From: an uncultured Collinsella sp. | Lineage (GTDB): Bacteria; Actinomycetota; Coriobacteriia; Coriobacteriales; Coriobacteriaceae | NCBI GenBank assembly: GCA_900541055.1 | Contig: UQHZ01000014.1 | Coordinates: 1-56,201, forward strand | Reading direction: 5' to 3' | DNA length: 56,201 nucleotides | Shown here: piece after piece, positions 24,673-32,410 of the stretch | How the letters are laid out: the number at the start of each line of letters is the position of its first letter | How positions within the stretch are numbered: position 1 is the first letter of the stretch | Program-made: the position numbers and the translations under genes | Notes under the pieces: generated by a model | The model's input: only the letters and a program-made list of their open reading frames with translations | Databases searched by the model: none | Told to the model about the DNA's origin: nothing

Positions 24673-25212
24673 CTAGTAGTTCACCACCTGCTCCTCAAAG
24701 TACGCCTTCGGGTGGTTACACACCGGGCACACCTCAGGCGCCTCAGCACCAACGTGCAGGTGCCCGCAGTTCAGGCACTTCCACACCTTTACGCCCTCGC
24801 GCTCAAACACCTCGCCCGACTCGATGCGCTCGACGAGTTTGTTGTAGCGCTCCTCGTGGGCCTTCTCGACGGCGGCGACGCCACGGAACTTCTCAGCGAT
24901 CTCGGCAAAACCCTCCTCCTCGGCGGTCTTGGCGAACTCGTCGTACATCGTGGTCCACTCGTAGTTCTCGCCCGCAGCGGCATCACGCAGATTGTCCAGG
25001 GTATCGGGGACGGCGCCGTCGTGCAGATACTTAAACCACAGCTTGGCGTGCTCGGACTCGTTGCCCGCCGTCTCGGCAAAAATATTCGAGATCTGAACGT
25101 AGCCGTCCTTTTTGGCCTTGGATGCATAGTAGCGATACTTGGTGTGTGCCTGGGACTCACCGGCAAAAGCGGTCTCGAGGTTCTTCTTGGTTTGGGAGCT
25201 CTCAAAATCCAT
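24673..25212 (-). CDS. rbr: Rubrerythrin
   Basis: The 179-aa protein has a four-helix diiron domain (residues 1-140) with ligands in FAGESQAHTKY, ETAGNESEHAKL and AAVEKAHEERY. A C-terminal rubredoxin-like Fe(Cys)4 site follows (CLNCGHLH and CPVCNHPK). Rubrerythrin reduces hydrogen peroxide in anaerobes. The start at 25212 follows GAAGGGAAG; six upstream in-frame residues are not expected. It is followed by family B unit B2. An Rrf2 regulator lies 1 kb away but is not adjacent. Confidence 0.95.
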   Translation of the reverse strand: MDFESSQTKKNLETAFAGESQAHTKYRYYASKAKKDGYVQISNIFAETAGNESEHAKLWFKYLHDGAVPDTLDNLRDAAAGENYEWTTMYDEFAKTAEEEGFAEIAEKFRGVAAVEKAHEERYNKLVERIESGEVFEREGVKVWKCLNCGHLHVGAEAPEVCPVCNHPKAYFEEQVVNY

Positions 25213-25326
25213 AGGTGTACTTCCCTTCAACGCATGCCGCCCGTAGGCTTCGAGCGGCCCTGTCTTTAGGATGCCCTCATGCCGGAAATCTAAACCTTAC
25301 AATCCTGTTCTTCAGATTTGCACAGG

Positions 25327-26232
25327 CTAGATGCTCAGCCAGCGATCGCCCTCGGCTCGGCAAAAGCCCTCACGCTCCAGATCGGCAAGAATACTTGCGA
25401 CCAGCTCGCGCTCGACCGAATCTCGGCCGGCTGCCGTCTCCATCTCGTTAACGCCTGCAACAGCTTCATCAACCGTAATCCCCGCCGGCTGGCCATCGCG
25501 CGCTGCCAGCAACATACGCACGATATGCGCGCGCTTTTGGCGACGCGAGCCCTCAAACTTGGACTGACGACTATAGCCCGCCGAGCGCCTGGACGGATTG
25601 GGCAACGTCTTTTTTAGATATGCACCGTAATCTAGCAACGCGTAATACCACGCGCGTGGCGTGTCGGCATCGTCTTGAGGCGCGGCAAAGGGCGCAATCT
25701 CGTCCGCCGACGCACCGGGAGCCGCCGGACAAGCAGCCTGGATCAGCGGCACCAGCTCGCGATCGGGAACAGCCGGTACATCGGGAAAGAAATGATGCAA
25801 AAAGACCGTGCGCACGTTGGTCTCCAGATACACACCTGGAAGATCAAACGCAAACGACCGGATACCCTGCGCCGTTGCCGGGCCAATACCAGGCAGGGCG
25901 ACCAGGTCACGCGTCTCGCGCGGAAACTCCCCGCCCCAATCCTCTACGACCCGTTGAGCGGCCCCATGAAGCGCCAGAGCGCGTCGGTTGTAGCCCATGC
26001 CCTGCCAAGCGTCCAAAACATCGGAAGGCGCGGCCTGGGCAAGCGCCTGCACAGTCGGAAAACGATCGAGCCACACCGGCATGCGCGCCTCCACGCGCGG
26101 CACCTGTGTTTGCTGCAACATAACCTCAGAAAGCCAAATGATGTACGGATCGCGTGTACGGCGCCACGGAAGGTCGCGATAACGCAGGACCCCTTCCGAA
26201 CGAATCATCGAACGAAAGGGGTCCTGAATCAT
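25327..26232 (-). CDS. MutY-like helix-hairpin-helix DNA glycosylase lacking the iron-sulfur cluster
   Basis: The 301-aa protein has the MutY signature SEVMLQQTQVPRV (catalytic Glu36), the HhH motif LPGIGPATAQGI (113-124) and LETNVRTV, where the usual catalytic Asp is Glu137. Only two cysteines exist in the whole protein, so the C-X6-C-X2-C-X5-C cluster of MutY is absent. A winged-helix-like end (about 230-301) replaces the usual NUDIX-like domain. It probably removes a mispaired base, perhaps adenine opposite 8-oxoguanine. The gene follows the Rrf2 gene by 21 bases; AAGGAG precedes the ATG. Confidence 0.78.
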   Translation of the reverse strand: MIQDPFRSMIRSEGVLRYRDLPWRRTRDPYIIWLSEVMLQQTQVPRVEARMPVWLDRFPTVQALAQAAPSDVLDAWQGMGYNRRALALHGAAQRVVEDWGGEFPRETRDLVALPGIGPATAQGIRSFAFDLPGVYLETNVRTVFLHHFFPDVPAVPDRELVPLIQAACPAAPGASADEIAPFAAPQDDADTPRAWYYALLDYGAYLKKTLPNPSRRSAGYSRQSKFEGSRRQKRAHIVRMLLAARDGQPAGITVDEAVAGVNEMETAAGRDSVERELVASILADLEREGFCRAEGDRWLSI

Positions 26233-26253
26233 GGCTATGCTCCTTATGCGGCG

Positions 26254-26739
26254 CTATTCCTCCCGGTAAGCGCACGCGCAGGTGGCGTACTCGGGAAACG
26301 CTTCGCGGTCGGCGAACTTGGGATCGACGGCTGGGAACTGGCGGTGAGCGACGATGTCGCCGAGCGAAACGGAATCGAGGTAGTCGCGCATCAACGCCTG
26401 GGCTCCGGCCCACAGGGGATGATAGCAGCACGCGCCCATGCGCGCACAGTCACCATCGGGCGCGGTGCAATCGTTCATAACCATAGGACCCTGAACGGCC
26501 TCGACGACCTGGCGGATAGTGACGTCGTCCGGACTAACCTTGAGACGCATGCCACCGTGGACGCCACGCAGGCTCTCCACAATACCGGCCTGGACCAAAC
26601 CGTGCTGAATCGAGCGGGCAAACGAATACGGGACATTGACCTCTTCGGCAGCGGTGCGAACAGAAAGCAAACACTCCGGATCCTCAGCAAGCATCGCCAG
26701 CATACGAAGGGCGTAATCAGTCTTCCTCGATATGTCCAT
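26254..26739 (-). CDS. Rrf2-family transcriptional regulator
   Basis: The 161-aa protein starts MDISRKTDYALRML and has the Rrf2 winged helix (1-85; VRTAAEEVNVPYSFARSI, SLRGVHGGMRL). Cysteines C91, C98 and C104 match the spacing of [2Fe-2S]-binding Rrf2 proteins such as IscR and NsrR; C105 is adjacent. A redox or iron-sulfur sensing role is inferred. The start at 26739 follows AAAGGGGAAAA; longer frames have no site. It shares an operon with the MutY-like gene, suggesting that the glycosylase is redox-controlled. Confidence 0.88.
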   Translation of the reverse strand: MDISRKTDYALRMLAMLAEDPECLLSVRTAAEEVNVPYSFARSIQHGLVQAGIVESLRGVHGGMRLKVSPDDVTIRQVVEAVQGPMVMNDCTAPDGDCARMGACCYHPLWAGAQALMRDYLDSVSLGDIVAHRQFPAVDPKFADREAFPEYATCACAYREE

Positions 26740-26933
26740 TTTTCCCCTTTCAAGGAATACGAACAGCTCGAACGAGCTCCGGGGCCGAGCTTGTGTCGAG
26801 ACGCCAAATGACCGCCTGAACAACCAAATTATAAAATGGGTGTTCACTGAATGCCGCACTTGAAGACTAGCTGAATCAGGTACGGCTTAAAGTGCAATTT
26901 AGTATAACCGAACCCCCTGCTTCATTGAACAGA

Positions 26934-26945
26934 TGTTGCGCAACA
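26934..26945. promoter_or_regulatory. 12-bp palindrome upstream of the rrf2 gene
   Basis: TGTTGCGCAACA is a perfect palindrome about 195 bases upstream of the rrf2 start. It is too far for a simple repressor site. The rest of 26740-27046 is AT-rich leader in which I see no gene. Confidence 0.3.
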
Positions 26946-27046
26946 AAACCCCCTGTTTGAACACATATATCAGTAGAGGCCGGCTCGCTCGTTGCGAATG
27001 CGGTGATTTGGATAAAGAGGCATATAAGATCGAGGGCCTATTAAAC

Positions 27047-27080
27047 GCAAAAAGCCACGTCCGAAGACGTGGCTTTAATT
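27047..27080 (-). terminator. Rho-independent terminator of tRNA-Asp
   Basis: On the minus strand an 11-bp stem AAAGCCACGTC / GACGTGGCTTT is closed by a TTCG loop and followed by TTG. It ends just after the tRNA. Confidence 0.88.
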
Positions 27081-27084
27081 GCGT

Positions 27085-27162
<78 letters not shown>

Positions 27163-27208
27163 AGGCAGTCGTTCGCGTTTGTTTCCGCTCGCGTGCGCTG
27201 CGGGGATT

Positions 27209-27238
27209 AGTATACACAGAAGTCTGTCCGCCGCGCAA
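27209..27238 (-). promoter_or_regulatory. Sigma-70-type promoter of tRNA-Asp
   Basis: On the minus strand TTGCGC (27238-27233), 18 bases, then TATACT (27214-27209), about 47 bases before the tRNA 5' end. Confidence 0.6.
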
Positions 27239-27299
27239 CAACTTTTTTGAAAAAGTTTTTCGGTCCCTCCGGGAGGGTCTCCGGGGCCGGCTGGCGCGG

Positions 27300-27360
27300 G
27301 TTGAGTTTGCTGCTCTACAGTCCTGCGCAAGACGGAAAGCACATTAAGTGCTTTCCTTTG
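27300..27360 (+). repeat. Repeat with terminator-like hairpin
   Basis: GTTGAGTTTGCTGCTCTACA and the next bases (27300-27325) recur at 56114-56139 with one change. A hairpin GGAAAGCAC-ATTAA-GTGCTTTCC-TTTG (27334-27356) follows. No gene is seen in 27239-27404. Confidence 0.65.
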
Positions 27361-27404
27361 CGTGCGGAACTCGCGACAAACTTAATATATTTCGCCGCCC
27401 CTCT

Positions 27405-27620
27405 GCCAAGCTCGGGAGACGACACGTTGATGTCTGCTTAACTCTGCTCGTTCAGGCTAATGACTTTGTTGGGGGTCCACTATTTGCTGGAGGGTGAATT
27501 TGCTTTGAAGCGGTTTGCCTTCCGCCTGTGGCTTTTTTGAATTGGCGGCTGACGCTGCCGCGACTTATTGCCAAGAGGACTTCAACACCATCGGCGCTCA
27601 TGAGACGAGCGGGACACGGC
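27405..27620 (-). pseudogene. Decayed partial copy of the histidine phosphatase 3' end
   Basis: 27405-27473 is almost identical to 38950-39020 (GCTCGGGAGACGACACGTTG, CTGCTTAACTCTGCTCG, TCAGGCTAA). Similarity continues from 27535 to 27615 with 39158-39240 (GAATTGGCGGCTG, CGCTGCCG, TCGGCGCTCATGAGA). About 75 bases in between are deleted, and the frame is broken. This is the tail of the gene at 39003 plus its downstream spacer, duplicated and decayed. Bases 27621-27694 show nothing further. Confidence 0.8.
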
Positions 27621-27694
27621 GACCTCCTCAAGGCAGAAGAGGAAGGCCCGCGCTCCAGCTCCATTATCGCGGCATCCCGTTTCGGGGCGAAGAA

Positions 27695-28492
27695 CTAGAG
27701 CACCGAGAACCGGATGAAATTGTACGTGCAGATCACGATGATGAGCACGAGGGCGAACACGTAGAGCTTATCGACCGCCGCCGAGTCCATCCGGCGCAGC
27801 AGGCGGCGCCCCACGACCGACCCAAGCACCGCCATCGCCGCCATGCCCAGCAGGACCACGGGGAGGAACGCGGGCACGCTGCCCGTGGCCAGCGTGTAGA
27901 TGAGGCTCGCCGTCTGCGAGAACGCGATGATGAACAGCGACGCCTGCGCGGCGGGCTTGCTCTCCATGGCGAAGAAGAAGACGAGGATGGCCAGGTTGAA
28001 GGGGCCGCCGCCGATGCCGAGGAAGGACCAGCACGCCCCGGCGCAGAACCCTATGAGCGCCTGCGCCCACGCATTCTCGAGCTTGAGGCCCTTGATGCGC
28101 GCCTTGTTGAGCGTGTAGGCCAGCACGAGGACGGCGAGCACGATGAGCACGGCGGCCTGGACCGCGCCGACGAGCTCGGCGTCGGGGAACACGGACCCCA
28201 GCCGGTTGAACAACATCTTGCCGATCACGCCGCCCACCGCGGAGCTGACGGCGATGGGCGACATCGCCCGCGCGTCGATATCAGACTGCCCGCTCGCCGC
28301 GTTCTGCGCGAGCGTGGAGAGCGACATGATGAGCACCGACATGCTCGAGAGGAAGCTCACCGTGCTCACGCTCATGACGTTCATCGCGTCGACCACGGGC
28401 TTGATGATCACGCCGCCGCCGATGCCACAGAGCGGCCCCAGAAGCGACGCCAGGAAGCATACCGCGAAGACCAAGATGTATTGAGGACCCAT
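27695..28492 (-). CDS. TauE/SafE-family anion exporter
   Basis: The 265-aa membrane protein has about eight hydrophobic segments and the two diagnostic repeats: GPLCGIGGGVIIKPVVDAM near the N-terminus and CWSFLGIGGGPFNLAILVFF in the middle. Family members export sulfite, sulfoacetate or related anions. It is the last gene of the row that starts at the PTS EIIA gene and includes two sulfatases, so sulfate or sulfite export is the natural inference. A broken second copy precedes it. The gene is separated from that copy by about 230 bases that hold no gene, so it may have its own promoter. Confidence 0.87.
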   Translation of the reverse strand: MGPQYILVFAVCFLASLLGPLCGIGGGVIIKPVVDAMNVMSVSTVSFLSSMSVLIMSLSTLAQNAASGQSDIDARAMSPIAVSSAVGGVIGKMLFNRLGSVFPDAELVGAVQAAVLIVLAVLVLAYTLNKARIKGLKLENAWAQALIGFCAGACWSFLGIGGGPFNLAILVFFFAMESKPAAQASLFIIAFSQTASLIYTLATGSVPAFLPVVLLGMAAMAVLGSVVGRRLLRRMDSAAVDKLYVFALVLIIVICTYNFIRFSVL

Positions 28493-28722
28493 CCGAACAA
28501 GCTCCTATCGATCGAGCAACACCCTATGCAACGAATTGCAAGCGTTCGTATCATTCAAAACCGCAGCGTATGGTTGTGGACTTTTACATATCTCGAACGC
28601 TGCTGCGCGATATGTCCCTATTTACGCCGCTCATGCGGAGCACCGTTGCGCCAAGGGCTAGGCGTCCCCGCCAATCTGCCTGCCGAGTCCATCAATGGCC
28701 CGCGCACCGTCTCGACACGCCG

Positions 28723-28972
28723 CTAGTAGTTAGCGAAGTAATCCTGGTTGAAGATGCACGCGTAGACGACGTCGAGCAGCAGCGCGGTGGAAACGCTCAT
28801 GGCGAAGTGCCCGATGTTGTCCTCGCGGTGCATCCGGACAGGAAGTTGATGGTCGCCACGTCGGCGACACCCACGGCGTCCATCACGGGCTTAATGATGA
28901 TGCCCCGCCGACACCGCAGATGGCACTGATGGTAGAGGCGAAAAACGCAATGGCGAATACGATTGCTAGCAT
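28723..28972 (-). pseudogene. Broken TauE/SafE paralogue fused to an unrelated tail
   Basis: From the ATG at 28972 the minus strand codes MLAIVFAIAFFASTISAICG, then VGG. A two-base loss in the GGC-run shifts the frame to GIIIKPVMDAV, continuing GVADVATINFLS, which clearly matches the N-terminus of the intact exporter (GGGVIIKPVVDAM...VSFLS). After that the homology stops. The remainder codes HFAMSVSTALLLDVVYACIF and ends FANY at a TAG (28723), resembling the end of another membrane protein. This is a deletion fusion with a frameshift. Confidence 0.75.
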
Positions 28973-28993
28973 ATGAAGCGCCTAGACTCTTCC

Positions 28994-29605
28994 CTACTTG
29001 TCAGGCATGGCTGCTGCGAGCGTCCGCTCAGCGCGCTCGCAATAGGACGCGGCGCGCCCCTCGTCACCCTTGTTCTCGTACTGAACCGAGAGCATCTGGC
29101 AGAGCAGGGCCTCTTCCATGCCAGCCGCCTCCGACAACGCGCGCTCCATCTCGTCGATATAGGCATACGAGCCCTTGAGGAAGACGTCATAGGTGCGACG
29201 GTCGGCACGCGCAGCCTCGCGATCACTGTGCTCCTCGAGGTAGGAGAGCACCTCGCGTGCGTGGGGCTCATCCCCGATCTCCACGTAGAAGGAGAACGCC
29301 TTTGCCGCCAGCGCGAGTGTCTGCTCCTCGCTCATCTTGAGCGAACCCATCTCGCGGATGATGCGCTCGGATGCCTCGACGTCATCCATGGCAAGAGCTG
29401 CGTTCAAGCGCATGAAAAGCACGTTGTACTTGGGGTACAGCACGCTAGTGAGCGGGCGGTTCAGGACCTTGAGGTAGTTGTTGAGGTCGCCCTCGCGCAG
29501 GTACGCCTCGAGCTTGGCGAAGGTTGTGCGCTTTTGGACCTCCATGTAAATGGTGAACCCGACCGCAACCACTACGACCACAATGCCGATCGTCTTCATA
29601 TCCAT
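28994..29605 (-). CDS. Membrane-anchored TPR-like protein, unknown
   Basis: The 203-aa protein has an N-terminal membrane segment (MKTIGIVVVVVAVGFTIYME) and then helix pairs (residues 30-195) with TPR-like spacing, for example YLKVLNRPL, NVLFMRLNAALAMDD, ALAAKAFSFYVEIGDEPHAR and MLSVQYENKGDEGRAAS. It lies 15 bases behind the first sulfatase gene and so in the same operon. A scaffold or assembly role for the sulfatase/PTS system is possible but not shown. No named family recognised. Confidence 0.7.
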   Translation of the reverse strand: MDMKTIGIVVVVVAVGFTIYMEVQKRTTFAKLEAYLREGDLNNYLKVLNRPLTSVLYPKYNVLFMRLNAALAMDDVEASERIIREMGSLKMSEEQTLALAAKAFSFYVEIGDEPHAREVLSYLEEHSDREAARADRRTYDVFLKGSYAYIDEMERALSEAAGMEEALLCQMLSVQYENKGDEGRAASYCERAERTLAAAMPDK

Positions 29606-29620
29606 GGATAGGCCTTTCTC

Positions 29621-31105
29621 TTAACGTTGGAGGCGCGAGGGCCGGGGGCGCTCAAGCATAACGGCGGGCGCACGTCCCGCCACCAACTCGCCGTCACGAA
29701 CATATCCCTCTTCGCGACCAGCGAGCTCCTCAATCAGGCAGGCACGGAGCACGGCGATGCGCGCGGCGCGCTCCGGAGCGTCGATGAGGTCGTGCTCCTC
29801 ACGCGGATCGGCGTCCAGGTCGAAATACTGCTCCACCCCGGTCCGTGTGAACCAGATGTACTTGTCATGCGGGGTCACGATCCACTGGTTGGACTGCTCG
29901 CGGCTGCCGCTGTGCTCGCCGTGCAGGTATGCACGGTTCAGCGGCGCGGCGCCGGTAAGCTCGCCCATGAGCGAGGCGCCCTCCACGCCCTCGGGCACGG
30001 GCAGGTCGCACGCCTCGAGGATGGTGGGCATAAGGTCCATGAGTTCCACCGTGCTCTCGCTCACGCCGCGAACGCGCTCGCCGCCCGGCACATCGACGTT
30101 TTTGCCCACGTGCACGATGAAGGGGATGCGCGCGGAGCCCTCGTAGGGCAACACCTTGCGAAAGAGACTGTGGTCAAAGAGCATCTCGCCGTGGTCGGAG
30201 CAGAACACGATCACGGTGTCGTGGTAGGTCTCGTCGTTCTCGAGCGCCGTGATGAGCCGGCCGATCTGGTGGTCCATATGTGTGATGCAGGCATAATAGC
30301 CCGCCATGGCCTCGCGGCGCAGCTCGGCGTCGCGGCAGCCGTGCACGCTGTCCAAGATCATGCCATCGCGCTCGGTGGCATCGGCGTCATCCCAATCGCC
30401 AGCGGCAGGCGCGCGCAGCTCCATGTCGCGGTACAGATCGAAGTAGGTCTGCGGCGCGTCGAAGGGCGGGTGGGGCCGCACGAAGCTCGTCATGAGGAAG
30501 AACGGGCGCGTGCGATCGCGGGTCTCCAAAAAGCGGATGGACTCGTCCACCACCCAGTTGGTGGGGTGCAGGCGCTCCTCGTAGGCCCAGGGATGGGTGA
30601 TCCAGGAGTTGTTCTCAACGCCCGAACCGTTCACGTCGGCGAATTCGCCCAGTTCATTTTTGAGGAAGCGCATGTAGTCGTCGGAGACGTTCTGGTGCAT
30701 CCAGTACGGCAGGTTCGCCTTGCGGTAGTGGCCGATGTAGCCGTCATGCAGGCGCATGTGCTCGAAGCCGCAGCCCAAACGCGGCGGATGCACGTGCATC
30801 TTGCCTACCACGGCGGTCTGGTAGCCGCCGTCGCGCATCTCCTGCGCGAGCATATGGTCGTACTCCCACGCGATACCGTCCTGGTAACCCACGCGGCCCG
30901 TGCCCGCGGGCGTCTTGCCGCAAAAGAGGGCGGCGCGCGCCGGGATGCAACTCGGGCAGGCGGAGTAGGCGTTCTCGAACAGCATGCCGTCGGCGGCGAG
31001 CGTGTCCAAGTAGGGCGTCTGCACGTCCGGATGGCCGTCGATACCCAGGCAGTCGCCGCGCATCTGGTCGCACATGATAAGGAGAACGTTGGGTTGCTGG
31101 GGCAT
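29621..31105 (-). CDS. Cytoplasmic Cys-type sulfatase
   Basis: The 494-aa protein has the sulfatase fold. The nucleophile motif C-X-P-X-R is at 53-57 (CIPAR in SCIPARAALFCGKTPAGTG), and metal ligands lie near LLIMCDQMRGD and FCSDHGEMLFDHS. Cys at the first position must be converted to formylglycine by the anaerobic maturase, whose gene is next upstream. There is no signal peptide, so it works in the cytoplasm on imported sulfated sugar. The start at 31105 follows GGAGTTCCCT; a GTG six codons upstream overlaps that site. The exact sulfated sugar is unknown. Confidence 0.92.
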   Translation of the reverse strand: MPQQPNVLLIMCDQMRGDCLGIDGHPDVQTPYLDTLAADGMLFENAYSACPSCIPARAALFCGKTPAGTGRVGYQDGIAWEYDHMLAQEMRDGGYQTAVVGKMHVHPPRLGCGFEHMRLHDGYIGHYRKANLPYWMHQNVSDDYMRFLKNELGEFADVNGSGVENNSWITHPWAYEERLHPTNWVVDESIRFLETRDRTRPFFLMTSFVRPHPPFDAPQTYFDLYRDMELRAPAAGDWDDADATERDGMILDSVHGCRDAELRREAMAGYYACITHMDHQIGRLITALENDETYHDTVIVFCSDHGEMLFDHSLFRKVLPYEGSARIPFIVHVGKNVDVPGGERVRGVSESTVELMDLMPTILEACDLPVPEGVEGASLMGELTGAAPLNRAYLHGEHSGSREQSNQWIVTPHDKYIWFTRTGVEQYFDLDADPREEHDLIDAPERAARIAVLRACLIEELAGREEGYVRDGELVAGRAPAVMLERPRPSRLQR

Positions 31106-31206
31106 AGGGAACTCCAAACTCACGGGAACGGGATGAAGATTGAGTGGTCAAGGCGGGAGGGGCGCAGAGCCCCACACAACTACGACGAGGCAAAACCCGG
31201 GCAGGA

Positions 31207-32307
31207 TCAGCGCCGCGTGAACATGCGAGCCACGCGCTGCAGGCCGGGATAGGCGTACTCCAAAAACTCACGCAGCCCGCAGTAGCCCGCATCGTAATAG
31301 GCGATGTTCAGGCGCTTGCAGTTGCGATGGCAAATGCCCTCAAAGGGGCAATCGGCGCACCGCGCGCAATCGCGACGCGGCTCGTTCAAAAACATGCGCA
31401 TGGTCTCACAGGTCGCCATTGCCTCAAGGGAATCGACGCGAATATCGCCCACGCGGTACTCATCCAGCGCATAGAAGTCGCACGGATACACCGAACCGTC
31501 GCTTTCCACCACGAACTGCGGAGCGCAGCGGCCGAGCATACCGCACTGCGACGGAAACTGCCCGAGCGCCATCTGCATGACGTTCTCGAACAGCCAGATG
31601 CTCACATAGCGCCCAGCACCGAGCTCGCGCCACCACAAGTCGAACAAGCGGCGGTAGAACGAGGAGAAGGCACGCGGGTCGAGCGAGAACGTGTCCCGCT
31701 CATCGTCGAGGCCCGGCAGGCACGGGATGAACTGGATATGGGTGATCTTCTCCTGCTTGATGAAGGAGAAGACGCGCTGTGGATGCGCCGCCATCTGCGA
31801 GGTGAGGACCGAGAGTATGTTGACGTCCACGCCGCGCTCGCGCAGCAGGCGAACGCCGCTCATGACGCGCGCGTACGTAGCGGCACCGTGCGCATCGGGA
31901 CGCATCGAATCGTGCAGGTCGCGATAAGCGTCAACCGAGACTCCGATGAGGAACCCGTGCTCGCGGAAGAACTCGGCCCATTCCTCTTCGATCAGGTAGC
32001 CGTTGGTCTGCAACGCCCAGCTCACCCGCTGGTTCTCACGGCGCTCCTCCACCCGCGCGACGAACGAATGGAAGAAGTCAAGGCCGGCCAGGGTGGGCTC
32101 GCCGCCCTGGAAGGCGAAAGAAATGTGCGCATCACTCGCCACGGCGAGTGCACGGTCGATGATGGCACTTGCCACGTCTTCGCCCATGACGCGGGCGCTC
32201 CGCTCCTCGCGATGAGCAGCGACATCGCAGTAAAAGCAGTACCTGCACCGCATGTTGCAAGCACTCGATGCCGGTTTTATCAAAAAGCCAATATGCTTCG
32301 CGCACAT
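31207..32307 (-). CDS. Anaerobic sulfatase-maturating enzyme (radical SAM, SPASM domain)
   Basis: The 366-aa protein has the radical-SAM motif CNMRCRYC (C17, C21, C24), the glycine-rich FAFQGGEPTLAGLDFF, and two auxiliary-cluster regions. These include CGMLGRCAPQF, then CDFYALDEYRVGDI and a Cys-rich end (CARCADCPFEGICHRNCKR). It oxidises the sulfatase active-site Cys to C-alpha-formylglycine without oxygen. It sits between the two Cys-type sulfatase genes, which it should activate. ATG at 32307 follows GGGGGG; a GTG seven codons upstream is less likely. Confidence 0.94.
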   Translation of the reverse strand: MCAKHIGFLIKPASSACNMRCRYCFYCDVAAHREERSARVMGEDVASAIIDRALAVASDAHISFAFQGGEPTLAGLDFFHSFVARVEERRENQRVSWALQTNGYLIEEEWAEFFREHGFLIGVSVDAYRDLHDSMRPDAHGAATYARVMSGVRLLRERGVDVNILSVLTSQMAAHPQRVFSFIKQEKITHIQFIPCLPGLDDERDTFSLDPRAFSSFYRRLFDLWWRELGAGRYVSIWLFENVMQMALGQFPSQCGMLGRCAPQFVVESDGSVYPCDFYALDEYRVGDIRVDSLEAMATCETMRMFLNEPRRDCARCADCPFEGICHRNCKRLNIAYYDAGYCGLREFLEYAYPGLQRVARMFTRR

Positions 32308-32346
32308 GGCACATACCCCCCTTCGCACAGGCTAGCCCTCACTCAT

Positions 32347-32391
32347 CGGGCCGGAAACCACCTCCTTACCCGAGGCGGCGCATCCGGCCCG
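32347..32391. repeat. Hairpin between sulfatase and maturase genes
   Basis: CGGGCCGGA (32347-32355) pairs with TCCGGCCCG (32383-32391) around a 27-nt loop. No T-run follows on the minus strand, so it may tune mRNA processing inside the operon. Confidence 0.55.
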
Positions 32392-32410
32392 CACAATCAC
32401 CGCATGAATC

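Noticed and set aside
27163..28993. Prophage or integrative element attached to tRNA-Asp
   Set aside because: No integrase, no repeat of the tRNA 3' end, and no phage genes are visible within the window.
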